Below are positions 53,829-64,000 of a stretch of 64,000 bases of DNA, one piece after another. Position numbers and translations under genes: made by a program. Position 1 is the stretch's first letter; each line of letters starts with the position of its first letter. The notes under the pieces are model-generated. The model ran no database searches. It saw only the letters and a list, made by a program, of their open reading frames with translations, and was not told the origin of the DNA. This stretch comes from Gaeumannomyces sp. JS-464. Lineage: Eukaryota; Ascomycota; Sordariomycetes; Magnaporthales; Magnaporthaceae. Location of the stretch: assembly GCA_002197995.1 (NCBI GenBank), contig NGZR01000007.1, forward strand, positions 578,399 through 642,398, written 5' to 3'.

Positions 53829-54708
53829 GGCTATCTGCTTGAGCGGGCCGCTGCTTGTGTCGATCGCGGCGGATGTGCTGTTGTCGCCGAAGAGCCAAGC
53901 CGGGGGTGCAGAGCCTGTCATGGACTCCCTCAGATGGAATAGAGGCCAATAATAGTGGTGGAGGCGAGGATATCCGCAGGCACAAGCCGGTTTCTAAAAG
54001 CTGAGCTACAGAGGAGCCCAAGGTGTTGGGAAATGGAAGCGCGATCGACCTCGGCGGCAGGCACAGTATAGTAAGTTGCGGGAGCAGCAGCAACAAGCGA
54101 CTCTGACCGCCCAGAGAGAAAAAATTGGCAGAAAAAAAAAAAAAAAAAGGCTGACCTACCAAACTGGTGCAAGTCAATCCGGAGAGTGGGGTAGTCTGCT
54201 CCTCAGGGTTAGGGGTCCAGCCAGCCATGCCGTGCTCTGTTTGAAACGGCCTGACGTCAATGCTTGACGACAGCTCCGTTCCCCTCCCACCTTCAACACC
54301 GAGCTCCCGACGCGGTGGGGTTGATGGGGATGCTGAGCTTTTCCGGACTGGATGAAGGCATGGGATTCGGGGATTTATGTAACGATGACAGAGCGCACCA
54401 CACGGAAGCCGGGTGGCTCAATTGACGGTTTATGCTGGGCAGGTAGGCGGGGTACCTCGACTAAAGCACCACCAATCCGTCCCTCGTTCTTCCGACTGTC
54501 TCTGGCGGCTACACTGCACTTATAAGCAAATGTTTGGGGCCCGCGTAGTGTCGAGATTACGCCTCCAAGCTTCACATATAATCAACAGCCGCGGTAGGTT
54601 GCCGAGCCAGGCGGACGCCGTGAGATATGGAGGCTGCGACCGTGGCGGGGAGCTAACGTAGTTCTGTTCTCGCAACAAGCACCAACGCCCCAGAGGAGGT
54701 TCGCAACA
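53829..54708. other. Divergent promoter region
   Basis: Shared upstream region of srp40 (minus) and glo1 (plus). An A18-type run lies near 54131-54148. No gene is seen. Confidence 0.5.
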
Positions 54709-56056
54709 ATGGCGTCGACGACGGACCTCAAGACCTACAAGTTCAACCACTCTATGATCAGGGTCAAGGACCCTGTGAAGTCGGTTAAGTTCTATGAGTT
54801 CCTGGGCATGTCAGTCATCAAGAAGCTCGATTTCCCCGACGCCAAGTTCAGCCTGTACTTCTTGGCCTTCGACTCGCCCTCGGCCAAGTCGCACGGCAAC
54901 AGCACCTTTGACCGCGAGGGTATAATCGAGCTGACGCACAACTACGGGTTCGTACCGTTCATTGGTTGTGCTCATTGAAGCTCCGAGGCAGAATTTACTG
55001 AATGCTGACACTTGCGCTCCTATATCGCCCTCCAGGACCGAGAACGATGCCTCGTACACTATCAACACGGGCAACAAAGACCCGCATCGAGGCTTCGGCC
55101 ACACCTGCATCTCGGTCGATCACCTGCAGGCCGCGTGCGACCGCATCGAGGCTGCGGGCTACAAGTTCCAGAAGAGGATCACCGATGGCAGGATGCGCAA
55201 CATCGCCTTCGCCCTTGACCCTGATGGATATGTCGGTCTAACCTTTGTCTCGGTGCCAGCCCTTGTTTCTTTGCAAGCCGCTAATTATCGATGCCATAGT
55301 GGGTGGAGCTCGTGAGCAAGAATCCGGTTGAGGAGGACAAGTCGACGACGACCGACGTGTCGACCTACCGAATGAATCACACTATGATAAGGGTCAAGGA
55401 CGCCGAAAAGTCGATCAAATTCTACCAGGATGTTATGGGCATGAAAGTCCTTCGCGAGCTGCCGAACCCGGACGCCGGATTCACGCTTTACTTCCTCGGA
55501 TTCCCTGAGCAGGGAGAGTGGGACTACGACCGCGAAGGTCTCCTCGAGTTGACGTGGAACCATGGAACAGTACGTGCACCAGACAGGGCCTGTCGAGTAT
55601 CCTGTGCTTGGAGTGTACTAACGGTTAAACCGCTGCAGGAGAAGGATGAGAGCTTCAAGGGCTACCATAATGGGAACGATGAGCCGCAGGGATTTGGCCA
55701 CATCTGTATGTACTTTTATTCCACTAATTGTCATTCTTCGGAGAGTTTTGGGTCTGTGGCTAACAAGATGCTTTAGGCATATCTGTCGATAACATCGATG
55801 CCGCCTGCAAGCGCTTCGAGGACTGCTCAGTCAACTGGAAGAAGAGACTGACGGACGGGCGGATGAAGAATGTCGCCTTTGTGCTGGACCCAGACGGGTG
55901 AGTTTTTCTATCGGTGATACGGTTGTTGTCCTGGAGGTTGACAACATCAGTTTCGGGTTGGATTAAATATACTGACAATACACCGGACTTGGTCAACTAA
56001 GATACTGGATTGAGATTGTGCAAAACGAGCGACTTGCGGGCAAGGAGAACTTCTGA
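54709..56056 (+). CDS. glo1: Glyoxalase I (lactoylglutathione lyase), two-domain form
   Basis: Six exons: 54709-54947, 55036-55231, 55300-55569, 55639-55705, 55777-55897 and 56002-56056; exactly 316 codons, 315 aa (S. cerevisiae Glo1 is 326). It isomerises the methylglyoxal-glutathione hemithioacetal to S-D-lactoylglutathione in the cytosol. Each half is a complete VOC-fold domain with all four metal ligands. Domain 1: FNHSMIRVKD (His), IIELTHNYG (Glu), GFGHTCISV (His), YWVELV (Glu). Domain 2: MNHTMIRVKD, LLELTWNHG, GFGHICISV, YWIEIV. The duplicated monomeric form with two potential active sites is the fungal type. Splice positions fall at equivalent places in the two domains (after NYG/NHGT and after DPDG), suggesting that the introns predate or accompanied the internal duplication. 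All junctions preserve conserved motifs and the frame is intact. Confidence 0.96.
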
Positions 56057-56363
56057 TGCGACGCGAAATGGCTATGAGGAGCCGAGCGTGGGAAACGGAC
56101 TGCGGCCGGGGTTAGAAGGCGCCCCTGGCGCTGCTAGGCGGGCCTTGCACACCCCCAGTTGTTCACTAGCAACCGCTTGAGCTCTCATTCTCAACTTTTT
56201 TTTCAAGAAGGCGCGCCGAGGGTTACGCGGCTGTATGCCAATTAGTACAAAAAAAAAAACCGCTTGATGTTCTTTTGTCGTTTGCTCAATGTAGGGTCTG
56301 AGGTCACTCGGATATAAAAATATAAAAAAGATGGTGCCAGGGGCTCCAGCCGCTCGGGTCCTG
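56057..56363. other. Flank between glo1 and the transposon
   Basis: 3' flank of glo1 with an A10 run near 56249. The last five bases, TCCTG, are repeated directly after the transposon (57672-57676). Confidence 0.5.
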
Positions 56364-56411
56364 CACGTCGGCCAGAAAAAAATTGAGACTGCAATAATTT
56401 CCCCCACCAAA
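56364..56411 (+). repeat. Left terminal inverted repeat
   Basis: Starts CACGTCGGCC and matches the reverse complement of 57624-57671 with one clear mismatch (C versus T) inside the match. Confidence 0.9.
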
Positions 56412-56483
56412 GTCAATCCTCCCACCTACCTAAACAACCCTCCCTACCAAAGTCAATTCCCTCTATTCAGCACCCTAATAACA

Positions 56484-57570
56484 ATGCCTGCGCATCATTC
56501 TACGCCTAAGAAAACACGCGTGCAAGCCGTGTGCGATTTTCTTGATCTGAAAGGCAATACTTACAGTCGCAATGAAGTCTTCCGTTGGGCCGGGGTTTCT
56601 AAAGCTACCGGTTACCGGATTCTGGCCGAGGACCGAACCCTCGACCCTCGAACTTTTCATTCCAATTACCAAAAACGCGGCCGAAAGCGACTTTTTCTGA
56701 AACCGATATTCAGAAAATGGAACAAGCGATTACAAGCAACGGGTGGGACGGCCGGACCCTCGATTGGGCCGCCCTCCCAGCGGCTGCCGGCCTCGATACT
56801 CAAGCCTCCGTTGAAACGATTCGCACCACGATGAAAAGAGCCGGCTTTCGCAAGTGCCTGGCCTGCCGGAAGGCCTACGTCCCTCCACACCTGGCGGAAC
56901 GACGAGAAGAGCACGCGAGGGTGATGCTTGAAAAGTATCCTATGCCCCAAGATTGGTACCACGTGCGTTTTTCCGACGAAAGTCATTTCGGCTTTGGGTC
57001 GGAGGGACGCGCACACGTTATCCGGAGGCCTTGGGAAAGGGATTGCCCGGATTGCGTGCAAGAAAAGAGGGAGCCACTGAAAAAGACGTGCGAAGGGTGC
57101 ACGCCTGGGCTGCTATAGGTCACGATTTCAAAAGTCCTTTGGTTTGGTACGACACTGGTACTTTTAATGGGAAAATGACCCTCCGTACCTACCGGGACGA
57201 AATCCTGGAGCCTGTGGTAGGTTCCTGGCTGCGTGACGGCCAGGACTTTGTCCTGGAGGAAGATAACGATTCAGCGCATGGTACGGGCAAAGGTAAAAAT
57301 AACATCGTGAAGTCCTGGAAGGAAAAAAACAACCTTCGGCATTATTTTAATTGCACGCATTCTCCTGACATTGTACCTATCGAAAGGGCTTGGCAGGCCC
57401 CTAAAGAGGCTATTCGCAAACAAGCTGTTTGGGACGACGGCCTGCTGAAGGAACTTGCAGAGGACGGCTGGAATAACCTCTCCCAGGCCCGGATTAACGC
57501 ATGGGTTGATTCAATACCCGATATATTGGAAAAGATAATAGCTGCGGAGGGCAAAATGACTGCAGATTGA
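56484..57570 (+). CDS. Tc1/mariner-like transposase, two frame changes
   Basis: The frame starts at ATG 56484 (MPAHHSTPKKTRVQAVCDFL). A helix-turn-helix region follows (NEVFRWAGVSKATGYRILAE) and a basic stretch (KRGRK). The second segment runs from FSETDIQKMEQAITSNGW to FSDESHFGFGSEGRAHVIRR, which carries the first catalytic Asp. The third segment (RRVHAWAAIGHDFKSPLVWY, VLEEDNDSAHG, SPDIVPIERAWQ) carries the second Asp and the final Glu, with the usual 34-residue-class spacing. The protein ends KIIAAEGKMTAD. It matches a transposase family common in ascomycetes. Reading it needs frame changes at the T5 run about 56692-56696 and near 57070-57085. These could mean that the copy is dead, or they could be the same sequencing indels seen in host genes, so activity cannot be judged. 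Confidence 0.85.
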
Positions 57571-57623
57571 AGCCCCCCCTTTTTTTTTGTATATAGCCCC
57601 TTTTTGGTGTTGAGGGTGGTGGC

Positions 57624-57671
57624 GTTGGTAGGGGAAATTATTGCAGTCTCAATTTTTTTCTGGCCGACGTG
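57624..57671 (-). repeat. Right terminal inverted repeat
   Basis: Reverse-complement partner of 56364-56411, ending GGCCGACGTG at 57671 and followed directly by TCCTG. Confidence 0.9.
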
Positions 57672-57949
57672 TCCTGTTCCTGGGCTACTTCAGGGGCTGG
57701 CCGTCTCAGACAAATGCTGTCGCAGCCAGGTCCCCAAGGCTCCAGCTACGGCACAGCGCGACTCACTCAGCACGCGGCGTCGCGTCAATTGGGACAGACC
57801 GGGTAATTGGAAGAGGCCACATCTCGGAGCTGTGCTCATGCTTCTGGCTTTAAACATCTTGCTTACCGTCCTAGGCTTCCGCCACAATCAATCGCGTGCT
57901 GGATTTGACACGACTGATTGTGATTTCGTTTTAAAGGATTAGCCCCAAG

Positions 57950-59591
57950 ATGGACATTTACCAGCTGAACTTTGCGGGGCTGGTTGGCCTCTGCGGAGCG
58001 CTTTTCCTGGCCCAAAGGAAACCGGCTGCCCCCGCGTCAAAGGACACCAAGAAGAAGGATGCCAAGGCAGGGAGCTCAGATGGAGACGCGGCGTCTCAAT
58101 GGGCATTCTTGGTGGTGTTTTCACTGGTGATGGGCTCCGACTGGCTTCAGGTACTACGATGCGTCCACATTTGCTCCTTCACCCGGGCACTCCACCTACA
58201 TCTCATAATACACCACCTATTGAGACACAGCAGGCTGACATGGACACAAGGGGCCCTTCCTCTACTCACTCTACCGGGACGAGCACGGCGTGTCGGCCGA
58301 GCTCGTGTCGACGCTGTACACGACGGGCTTCCTGTCGGGCGCCGCGGGCGGCTACGTGGCGGGCTCGCTGGCCGACCGGCACGGGCGCAAGCGGGCGTGC
58401 CTCTTCTTCTGCGCCGCCTACGCGGCCTCGTGTCTGCTGACGGCGGCGCCCGTGCCGCTGGTCCCGCTCCTGTTCGCCGGCCGCATCCTGGGCGGCGTCG
58501 GCACGAGCCTGCTGTTCAGCGTCTTTGAGAGCTGGATGGTCACCGACTTTGCCGAGCGCGGGCTCGCGGCCAAGGGCGGCGACCTCTCGCGCACCTTTGG
58601 GCTCATGAGCACGCTCAACAGCGTCGTCGCCATCGCCAGTGGCGTCTTTAGCGAGTGGCTCGTCGCGGCCACGGGGACGCGCAAGTCGCCGTTTTATGCC
58701 GCCGTCGCGCTGCTTGCTGTTGCGGCGTGGGTTATTACCACGCGCTTTGTGAGTTTCTCGGACGGATTCCATGGTTTTTTTGTCCTTGCTCCAAGTCCTT
58801 GCTCCAAGGAATAACCAAAAAAAAAAAAACAAAAAAACAAAAAAAAAAAAGTTGGTCACGCTGACAATGACAATGCAGGACGAGAACTACGGCCAGTCAG
58901 CCAACAAGAGCAAGAACGAGGTCGCCGACAAGAACAAGCCCCAGACCCTCGTCGACAACACGACCAAGCTCTCGTGGATCCTGTCGGACCCAAAGGTGCT
59001 CGCCTTGGGGCTGGCCTCGACCATGTTCGAGGGCTCTATGTACCTCTTCGTCTTCTTCTGGTCGCCCGCCCTCAACGCCGCCCGGGACGCCGACCCCGCC
59101 AGCAGCAGCAGCAGCAGCGGCGGCGGCCTGCCCTACGGCGTCATCTTCGCCTCCTTCATGGCCGCGACGCTGGCTGCCTCTCTGGCCTTCAACCTGGCCA
59201 TGGAGCGCCAGCTGGTGCGCTACTCGGTCCTGATGATCGGCATCCTGGCCGCGGCCGACCTGTGCTTCGCCGCCCTCTCTTCTTCTGGCGGTGGCGGCTC
59301 CAGGTCCGAGCAGGCGACCTTTTGGCTCTTTTGCGCCTTCGAGGCCTGCGTCGGCGTCTACTGGCCCTGCATGGGCTACCTCAAGGGCCGGCTGATCGAG
59401 GACGGGGCCGCGCGCGCGTCTACTCGGTCCTGCGCGTGCCCCTCAACCTCTTCGTCGTCGTCTCGCTCTTCCTCACCCGCGACAGCGCCGGCGGCGGCCA
59501 CGCCGCCGTCTTCGGCGTCTGCGCCAAGCTGCTCCTGGCCTCGTGCGCGGGCCTGTGGGCCATGGTGATGAATGAGGAGAATTTGCCCTGA
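57950..59591 (+). CDS. MFSD5-type major facilitator (molybdate-anion transporter family)
   Basis: Exons 57950-58150, 58251-58748 and 58879-59591, about 470 codons. Family signature: SDWLQGPFLYSLYRDEHGVS across the first splice, then TTGFLSGAAGGYVAGSLADR followed by HGRKRACLFF, the MFS A-motif between helices 2 and 3. FAGRILGGVGTSLLFSVFESW and LASTMFEGSMYLFVFFWSP are also typical of MFSD5/MOT2, for which molybdate uptake has been shown in an alga and in human cells. There are about 11-12 membrane segments with a hydrophilic Lys/Asn-rich loop in the middle (exon 3 start). Intron 2 contains A-rich runs (58817-58850). Near 59412 one base appears to be missing: LKGRLIEDGAAR must continue as VYSVLRVPLNLFVVVSLFLT to the stop at 59591; the length is 2 modulo 3. 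The start ATG lies 278 bp after the transposon, so the insertion may lie in its promoter. Confidence 0.9.
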
Positions 59592-61033
59592 TTTTTTTTA
59601 TTTTTATTTTTTGTGCTGGACACATGTTGGCAATCGAAAAAAAAGGGGAGAGGGTGGGTGGACCTGCCCCGCTGGTTATTTTGTGTAGACAAAGCGTATA
59701 GAAATCATGAGACGGACTGGTCATGTAGGCGGCATTTTTCTTTGATCAGGACGCTATTTGTCTCATGCTGTGTTCCACCGCGATAACTGCTGGGTAGATT
59801 CCCGTAACACTTGTGGTTTCCTGAATTCCACGCCCAAACCTTTCTACATTAGGGTATAATTTGAGTTGGTGGTAGCTAGCGTCCGACGTGGATGCCATTC
59901 TAGACCAGAGGAACCCACAGGCCAACTCAAGCCGGCCATTTTGGCTTCCGATTTCCTTCTTTTCGGCCAACACCGGGTGGCTTTTTTTTTCTTTTTTCTT
60001 TTTTTTCTTCTTCCTTTCTTCTCCCTTTCGTTTCACCAACCAAAGAAGCACCTATCCAGAATCCTGAGCCGTGGTACAGCGCGCCGGCGGCGGCATTCGG
60101 CCGTCATCGAGTAGGTTAGGTAGCTGAGAGCGGCCAAAAAGGAAATTCATCGACGCGCCGAACTCCGTGGCCGCCGCCCTTCGCCGCCCTTTAGCGTCCA
60201 TCAAGGGAGCGCGCACTCGGAGCCGGCCGAGAACCCTGTTACCAGGCCGCCACGATCCGAAGGGAGGGAGAGAAATGATACATCTGACAGGTGCTCGGAG
60301 GGAAAATGAGCTTTGTTGGACGTATCGGGAAGGGGTTCCGCGCATAGACAGACAATGGCGGGCATTTCACACCGGTTAAGGCCTTGGCATCGTCATGTTG
60401 TCACCGTAAGATTTCAGTATTTGAAAGAGAGTGAGAGAAAGAAAGAAAAGTGGTAATGAAGTGTGAAGGAGGGCAGATCTCGACCCCCTGGCGTCATCGA
60501 CCCGTGGCAGGAGCAACAGCAGCGGCATCCGTAATGTGTTACACTGCTTGGGCCGGTCTTGCAAGGGGGGGACGGTGTTTGCCGGCGAGGCGACCTAACC
60601 TCGGGGCGAACCACGGGATGCGGTGAGTTGGGCAGACATTTAATATACCGATCCCACTTGCACCCCTGCTGCAAGCCGTGCTCCCACGACGGGCTAAATA
60701 TGCTCGTTTGCGGCGCGCTGGGAATTGCTAGGGAGAGAGAAAAGGGATGTCTTTTAAATGTGAATCACATCCTCAGACGCCAAGACACATAATGAAAGAG
60801 AGCTGCAACGGTTGTTGGGGTTACAAGTGCAATGGTGACAGAACCAGCACTGGGAACTATTAAAAATGTAGTCAGAGTGTAAAGAAGCTGGTAATATTGT
60901 GATAAATTATGCTATCGTGATCTCGGTCGCTCGACGGGAAATGTCTCAAACCGTGCTCGCTTTCAAAGCGAAACACGTAGATATGCACGAAACTCAAGCT
61001 GCCCGGGGCATCTCAGTGCTCTTCATCCTTCTC
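59592..61033. other. Convergent intergenic region
   Basis: 3' flanks of the MFS gene (plus) and the 2OG oxygenase gene (minus). T-rich runs lie near 59981-60030. No gene is supported. Confidence 0.5.
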
Positions 61034-62189
61034 CTAGATTCTGGAAGGCACCTTGTAGGATTCGTCTAGCCTCCGGAGCAGATGCTGGGATGCAGTCTCT
61101 ACTGCTTCCCCGTTGATGCCCCTACTATTCCTGCTCCCAAAGGGCGTAAGCGGGCAATCGGCGTTGCCGTCGAAGAAGAAGGGGATCGAGTAGCGGTGGG
61201 TGGAGCCCAGGTTGAGAACGCGGTGCATGGTGCTGCGGTAGGCGCCCTCTGTCCAAGCATTGAGCATATCGCCGATGTTGACCACGTAGGCGTCAGGGTT
61301 GGGCGGCACGGGGATCCAGGAGCCACGCTCCCGCGGGTTCTTAACCTGCAGGCCGGGCGCTGTCTGGTAGAGAAGCGTGATGGCGCCTGTGATTTGGGGT
61401 CGGGACATGATACGATTAGTCTCACGGACATATAGACCGCATATAATAAAAAGGGGCATATATGGAACGAGAAAGAAGCCCGTCGAAGAACATACCAAAG
61501 TCGGTGTGCGCGCCAGCGCCCAGTTGCCTCGGGTCCTGCGAGGTCTGGGGCGGGTAGTGCAGCATGCGCATGATGCAGACCGGGTCGTCGGAGACGAAGT
61601 CGTCGAATATGTCGTCGCCATATGGCAGGCCCTTTGCCAGAATCTTGAAGACTGTGAGCGACAGGGCGAGGACTGCGTCGTAGTACTCCTCCACGGGCCG
61701 CTTGAAGTCGTCCTCGGGAAGGGTCCTTGGGAACAGGTTGGGCCCCATCAGGCGTGGGTGCTTCTTGACGCGGGGGTCCGACATGTCCATGTGCTTTCCC
61801 AGGTAGTAGCCCTCCTTGAGATCGGGCTTGTAACCGCGCTGCAGCGTTTGGCCGCCCAGGACCTCGTAACCGCGGTTCTTGAGCGTCGGATGCACCAGCT
61901 CCATCTTGTTGTCTAGTGGCAGGGCGAACAGACGCTCGGCCGCGGCCATGGCGCGGTCTTGTAGCGAGCGCGGCACCCCGTGGCCGACCAGGGAGAAGAA
62001 GCCCGTGTTGAGGCAGGCGTCCCGGACCTGCTCGACCACCCGGGCCGACGCGGCCGCCTCGGCTGCTGTCCGCGGCTCGGCGCGGAACCCGCTGATGTCG
62101 ACCGTGGGGATCGTTGGCGGCTGTGAAGGCTGGGCAGAGGGCCCAAGGCCACAGCTCTGGTCGTCTCCCTCGGTCACAATGGCGGCCAT
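61034..62189 (-). CDS. 2-oxoglutarate/Fe(II)-dependent dioxygenase (IPNS-like)
   Basis: Exons 62189-61496 and 61386-61034; 348 aa, frame intact. The N-terminal DIOX_N region shows IPTVDISGF, VVEQVRDACLNTGFFSLVGH and ALPLDNKMELVHP. The catalytic core has GAHTDFG (His and Asp of the HxD iron motif, just before the splice), NIGDMLNAWTEGAYRSTMHR (distal His) and HRYSIPFFFD, whose R-x-S binds 2-oxoglutarate. The intron is 109 bp. The middle segment (LKEGYYLGKHMDMSDPRVKK) is typical of a broad fungal subfamily that includes flavonoid- and gibberellin-type oxygenases as well as many uncharacterised members, so no substrate can be named. ATG 62189 (MAAIVTEGDDQ) is preferred over an upstream in-frame non-ATG opening because the upstream residues are of promoter-like composition. 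It stands alone, with no neighbouring biosynthetic genes. Confidence 0.9.
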
Positions 62190-63363
62190 GATGTCAGGCG
62201 CTTTCTCCTCTTCTGCTCTCTCTGCTAATAACGAGCTGTATGGTGTGGGTGTGGCAAGGGATAGACGCCGTATAGCCCTCAGACCATTGCCAGAGAAGTG
62301 GGCTTGTTCCCCGGGACCCTCTTTATACTCGAGAAAGGGAAGGAAGGGGTGAGTGGTGAAGGGAGGAGTGATGGCGGGCAGCTTCAATAGTATGTCCGGG
62401 ACGACGTTTTTCCCGAGCCCAGGTTCGCTCACCGGCGGGGGAGGCGAATGGAGGAAACTCGTCCGATAGCGCGGCGCGGCGCTCCATCACACGAGGCTCT
62501 TACCCCTTGCAGGCGGGGTTAGGCAACTCCTTTCAGGCGCGAGCACACGGTGAGCATCTCGGAATGCGCCCCCTGGAGCCCGCCCATTGGAAGGCCTCGA
62601 TATCGGATTCCAGCAGTCGGTGCGCGGCACCAATGGCAACGTCAGCCTGGGCAGCTGAGCGCGAGTACAACCTCGGCAAGATTGGGTCGCGAGTGACAGG
62701 CCGGATGTGCTGTGACGTTGTTGGGTCGTGTTGTGCTGGCGGCTGCGGCGATCACGTTGAACATTGAACATGGGCCTGGAAGAGGTGGGGGTCTGTTGGC
62801 GCTGCTGGGCCAGGGCCGATGGCACTCGATGACATGGTGCTGATGCAGGCGCTGCTGCACAGATGCGGCAGCCACGAGGCGTCAGGCAGCTTACAGTAGG
62901 CAGCTCCTGGGCTGCAGCATGCAGCATGCTCGAAGCCAATTTTGCTGGGGCGCTGAACGACGAGTGGCGCGCCATTGGCCGCAGCCAGGCGGAGCACGCC
63001 GGTAGCCGACAAAGAAATGCGGCGACTTTTGGTCCCAGCACACCGGGCGGGCAGGGCAGGGCAGTGCAGGGGCAGGCGGGCAAATGGGCCAAGCAAGGCC
63101 GACGCCCCATTTGCCAGTTCCCAGGACCAAAAGAGATTGAATAGGTGGACAAAAGAGGCAAATTTTAGCCGCCCGGAGAGCACCAATGTGCCATGGGCTG
63201 TGGCGGCGGGGTTATGTCCCATGCACGTGCTTCCTTTGGGCAGCCGCCACTTCCCTCTCGGACGACACCAACGTCACACGCTCTCGACGGCAACGCAAGC
63301 ACGACAAAGAAAACCATGCGCCATATCGTGAGACGTGAGCCAAACGAACCCCCCCCCCCCCCC

Positions 63364-63395
<32 letters not shown>

Positions 63396-64000
63396 GATTC
63401 CACACGCCTCTCGAGGCCTCGTACGAACCGGCCCCGTATAATGCGACCCATCTCCGGCTGATGGATTGTTCACGTTATATTTGGACGCGATTCCCTAATA
63501 AAAGCCCACGCCGTCGTGTCTCGACCGGCCCATGGGGTCACAAGAACCACAGACTAAACGCCCGCTCCCATCGGCCGCCGGCATGAACACGGTAGGGAAA
63601 CCGGGAGCACGGCACTGTCGGACACTGCCACCGCCTCTCCCGTCCGAGGCATGGCGCCGTGGTCCCAAGCGGAGAGATACATGCGCCCGTTTCCTTTCTG
63701 ATATTGCCTGCCGGCCGGCAACAATCTTGGCGCTCGAGAGAGCGAAAGTAAATAAATAAAAAAATAAAAAAAGGGGGCCCACGGACACTACCGGAGGCGG
63801 GCGCACGACAACCTTTGAGATATGGTTCCGGGTGTTGAGATGGCCGATCGCGCAGCGCCGCCATGCGTGCCCCCCACGCGTCGTCTGCATCGCCCGAAAC
63901 AACGTTTCTCGGACGCCGAAATTTGCAGCCAAAGCGTTGGATGCATGGCAGCCAGAAACGGAGGAGCTTGAGGTTAAATTCCCAGATGGGAGTAGAGCCC
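62190..64000. other. Intergenic region at the window end
   Basis: Promoter side of the oxygenase gene, then 1.5 kb without a recognisable gene. Short frames here have no protein character. A C23-T24 run interrupts it (listed separately). Confidence 0.5.
63349..63395 (+). repeat. C23-T24 homopolymer junction
   Basis: About 23 consecutive C followed directly by about 24 T. Lengths of such runs are rarely accurate in assemblies. Confidence 0.9.

Larger units (their letters stand above)
56364..57671 (+). mobile_element. Tc1/mariner-like DNA transposon, about 1.3 kb
   Basis: The element is bounded by inverted repeats of about 48 bp (56364-56411 and 57624-57671) that begin CACGTCGGCCAGAAAAAAAT and differ by a single C/T over the first 45 or so positions. 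It encodes one DDE transposase. Immediately outside both ends is the pentamer TCCTG, which could be a target-site duplication, although Tc1/mariner elements normally duplicate TA. Just inside the left repeat the motif ACCAAAGTCAAT occurs twice (about 56407 and 56449). Near-identical ends suggest a fairly recent insertion, and there is no heavy C-to-T decay typical of RIP. It sits in the spacer between glo1 and the MFSD5-like gene and damages neither. Confidence 0.9.

Noticed and set aside
52972..53952. 326-codon plus-strand frame opposite srp40
   Set aside because: It is the antisense shadow of the Ser/Asp/Glu repeats; the minus strand carries the conserved SRP40 domain.
1..64000. Programmed ribosomal frameshifting as a general explanation for the frame breaks
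   Set aside because: Breaks occur in both directions, at varied short runs and in unrelated genes, with no common slippery heptamer or downstream structure.

Overview
The window looks like a chromosomal segment of a filamentous ascomycete (Pezizomycotina, probably Sordariomycetes). The reasons are short introns (about 60-130 bp) with GT...CTAAC...AG signals, GC-rich coding regions, long T-rich intergenic stretches, and fungal families such as a VIVID-like LOV photoreceptor, an Msd1/TinA-type spindle-pole protein, the SIN protein Cdc14, Rxt2 and an Akt2-like peroxisomal hydrolase. I recognise about 24 protein genes, including one DNA-transposon transposase. I see no rRNA, tRNA, CRISPR array or secondary-metabolite cluster.

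Layout. 0.3-8.3 kb: Hsp70-like ATPase (-), coiled-coil protein (+), Msd1/TinA-like (-). 10.6-20 kb: indoleamine 2,3-dioxygenase (-), an orphan (-), a cysteine-rich single-pass membrane protein (-) and SIN Cdc14 (-), separated by 0.4-2.2 kb spacers. 22.8-28.2 kb: alpha/beta hydrolase, DHCR24/DWF1-like FAD oxidoreductase and ESCRT-II Vps25, all (+). 28.7-43 kb: Rtt107/Brc1-type BRCT protein (-), Akt2-like hydrolase with a PTS1 (+), TRAPPC11 (-), Rxt2 (+), an unknown membrane protein (-). 45.7-54 kb: Fpg DNA glycosylase (+) converging on the LOV photoreceptor (-), then a Gfo/Idh/MocA oxidoreductase (-) and Srp40 (-). 54.7-62.2 kb: two-domain glyoxalase I (+), a Tc1/mariner-like element with near-identical inverted repeats, an MFSD5-type transporter (+), a 2-oxoglutarate oxygenase (-).

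The genes are mostly dispersed housekeeping genes (chromatin, DNA repair, trafficking, septation, detoxification). Apart from shared divergent promoters, I see no evidence that they form one pathway.

The most striking global feature is that roughly two thirds of the well-recognised genes carry one or more single-base frame changes, many of them in or beside short G/C or T runs, while the protein on both sides stays conserved. In several cases the spliced length modulo 3 matches the inferred indels exactly. I read this mainly as homopolymer error in the sequence, not as mass pseudogenisation. Other notable points are a tandem GATCGA light-response-like motif 0.2 kb upstream of the LOV gene, two apparent GC-AG introns, and a DNA transposon flanked by TCCTG repeats instead of the TA expected for Tc1/mariner.
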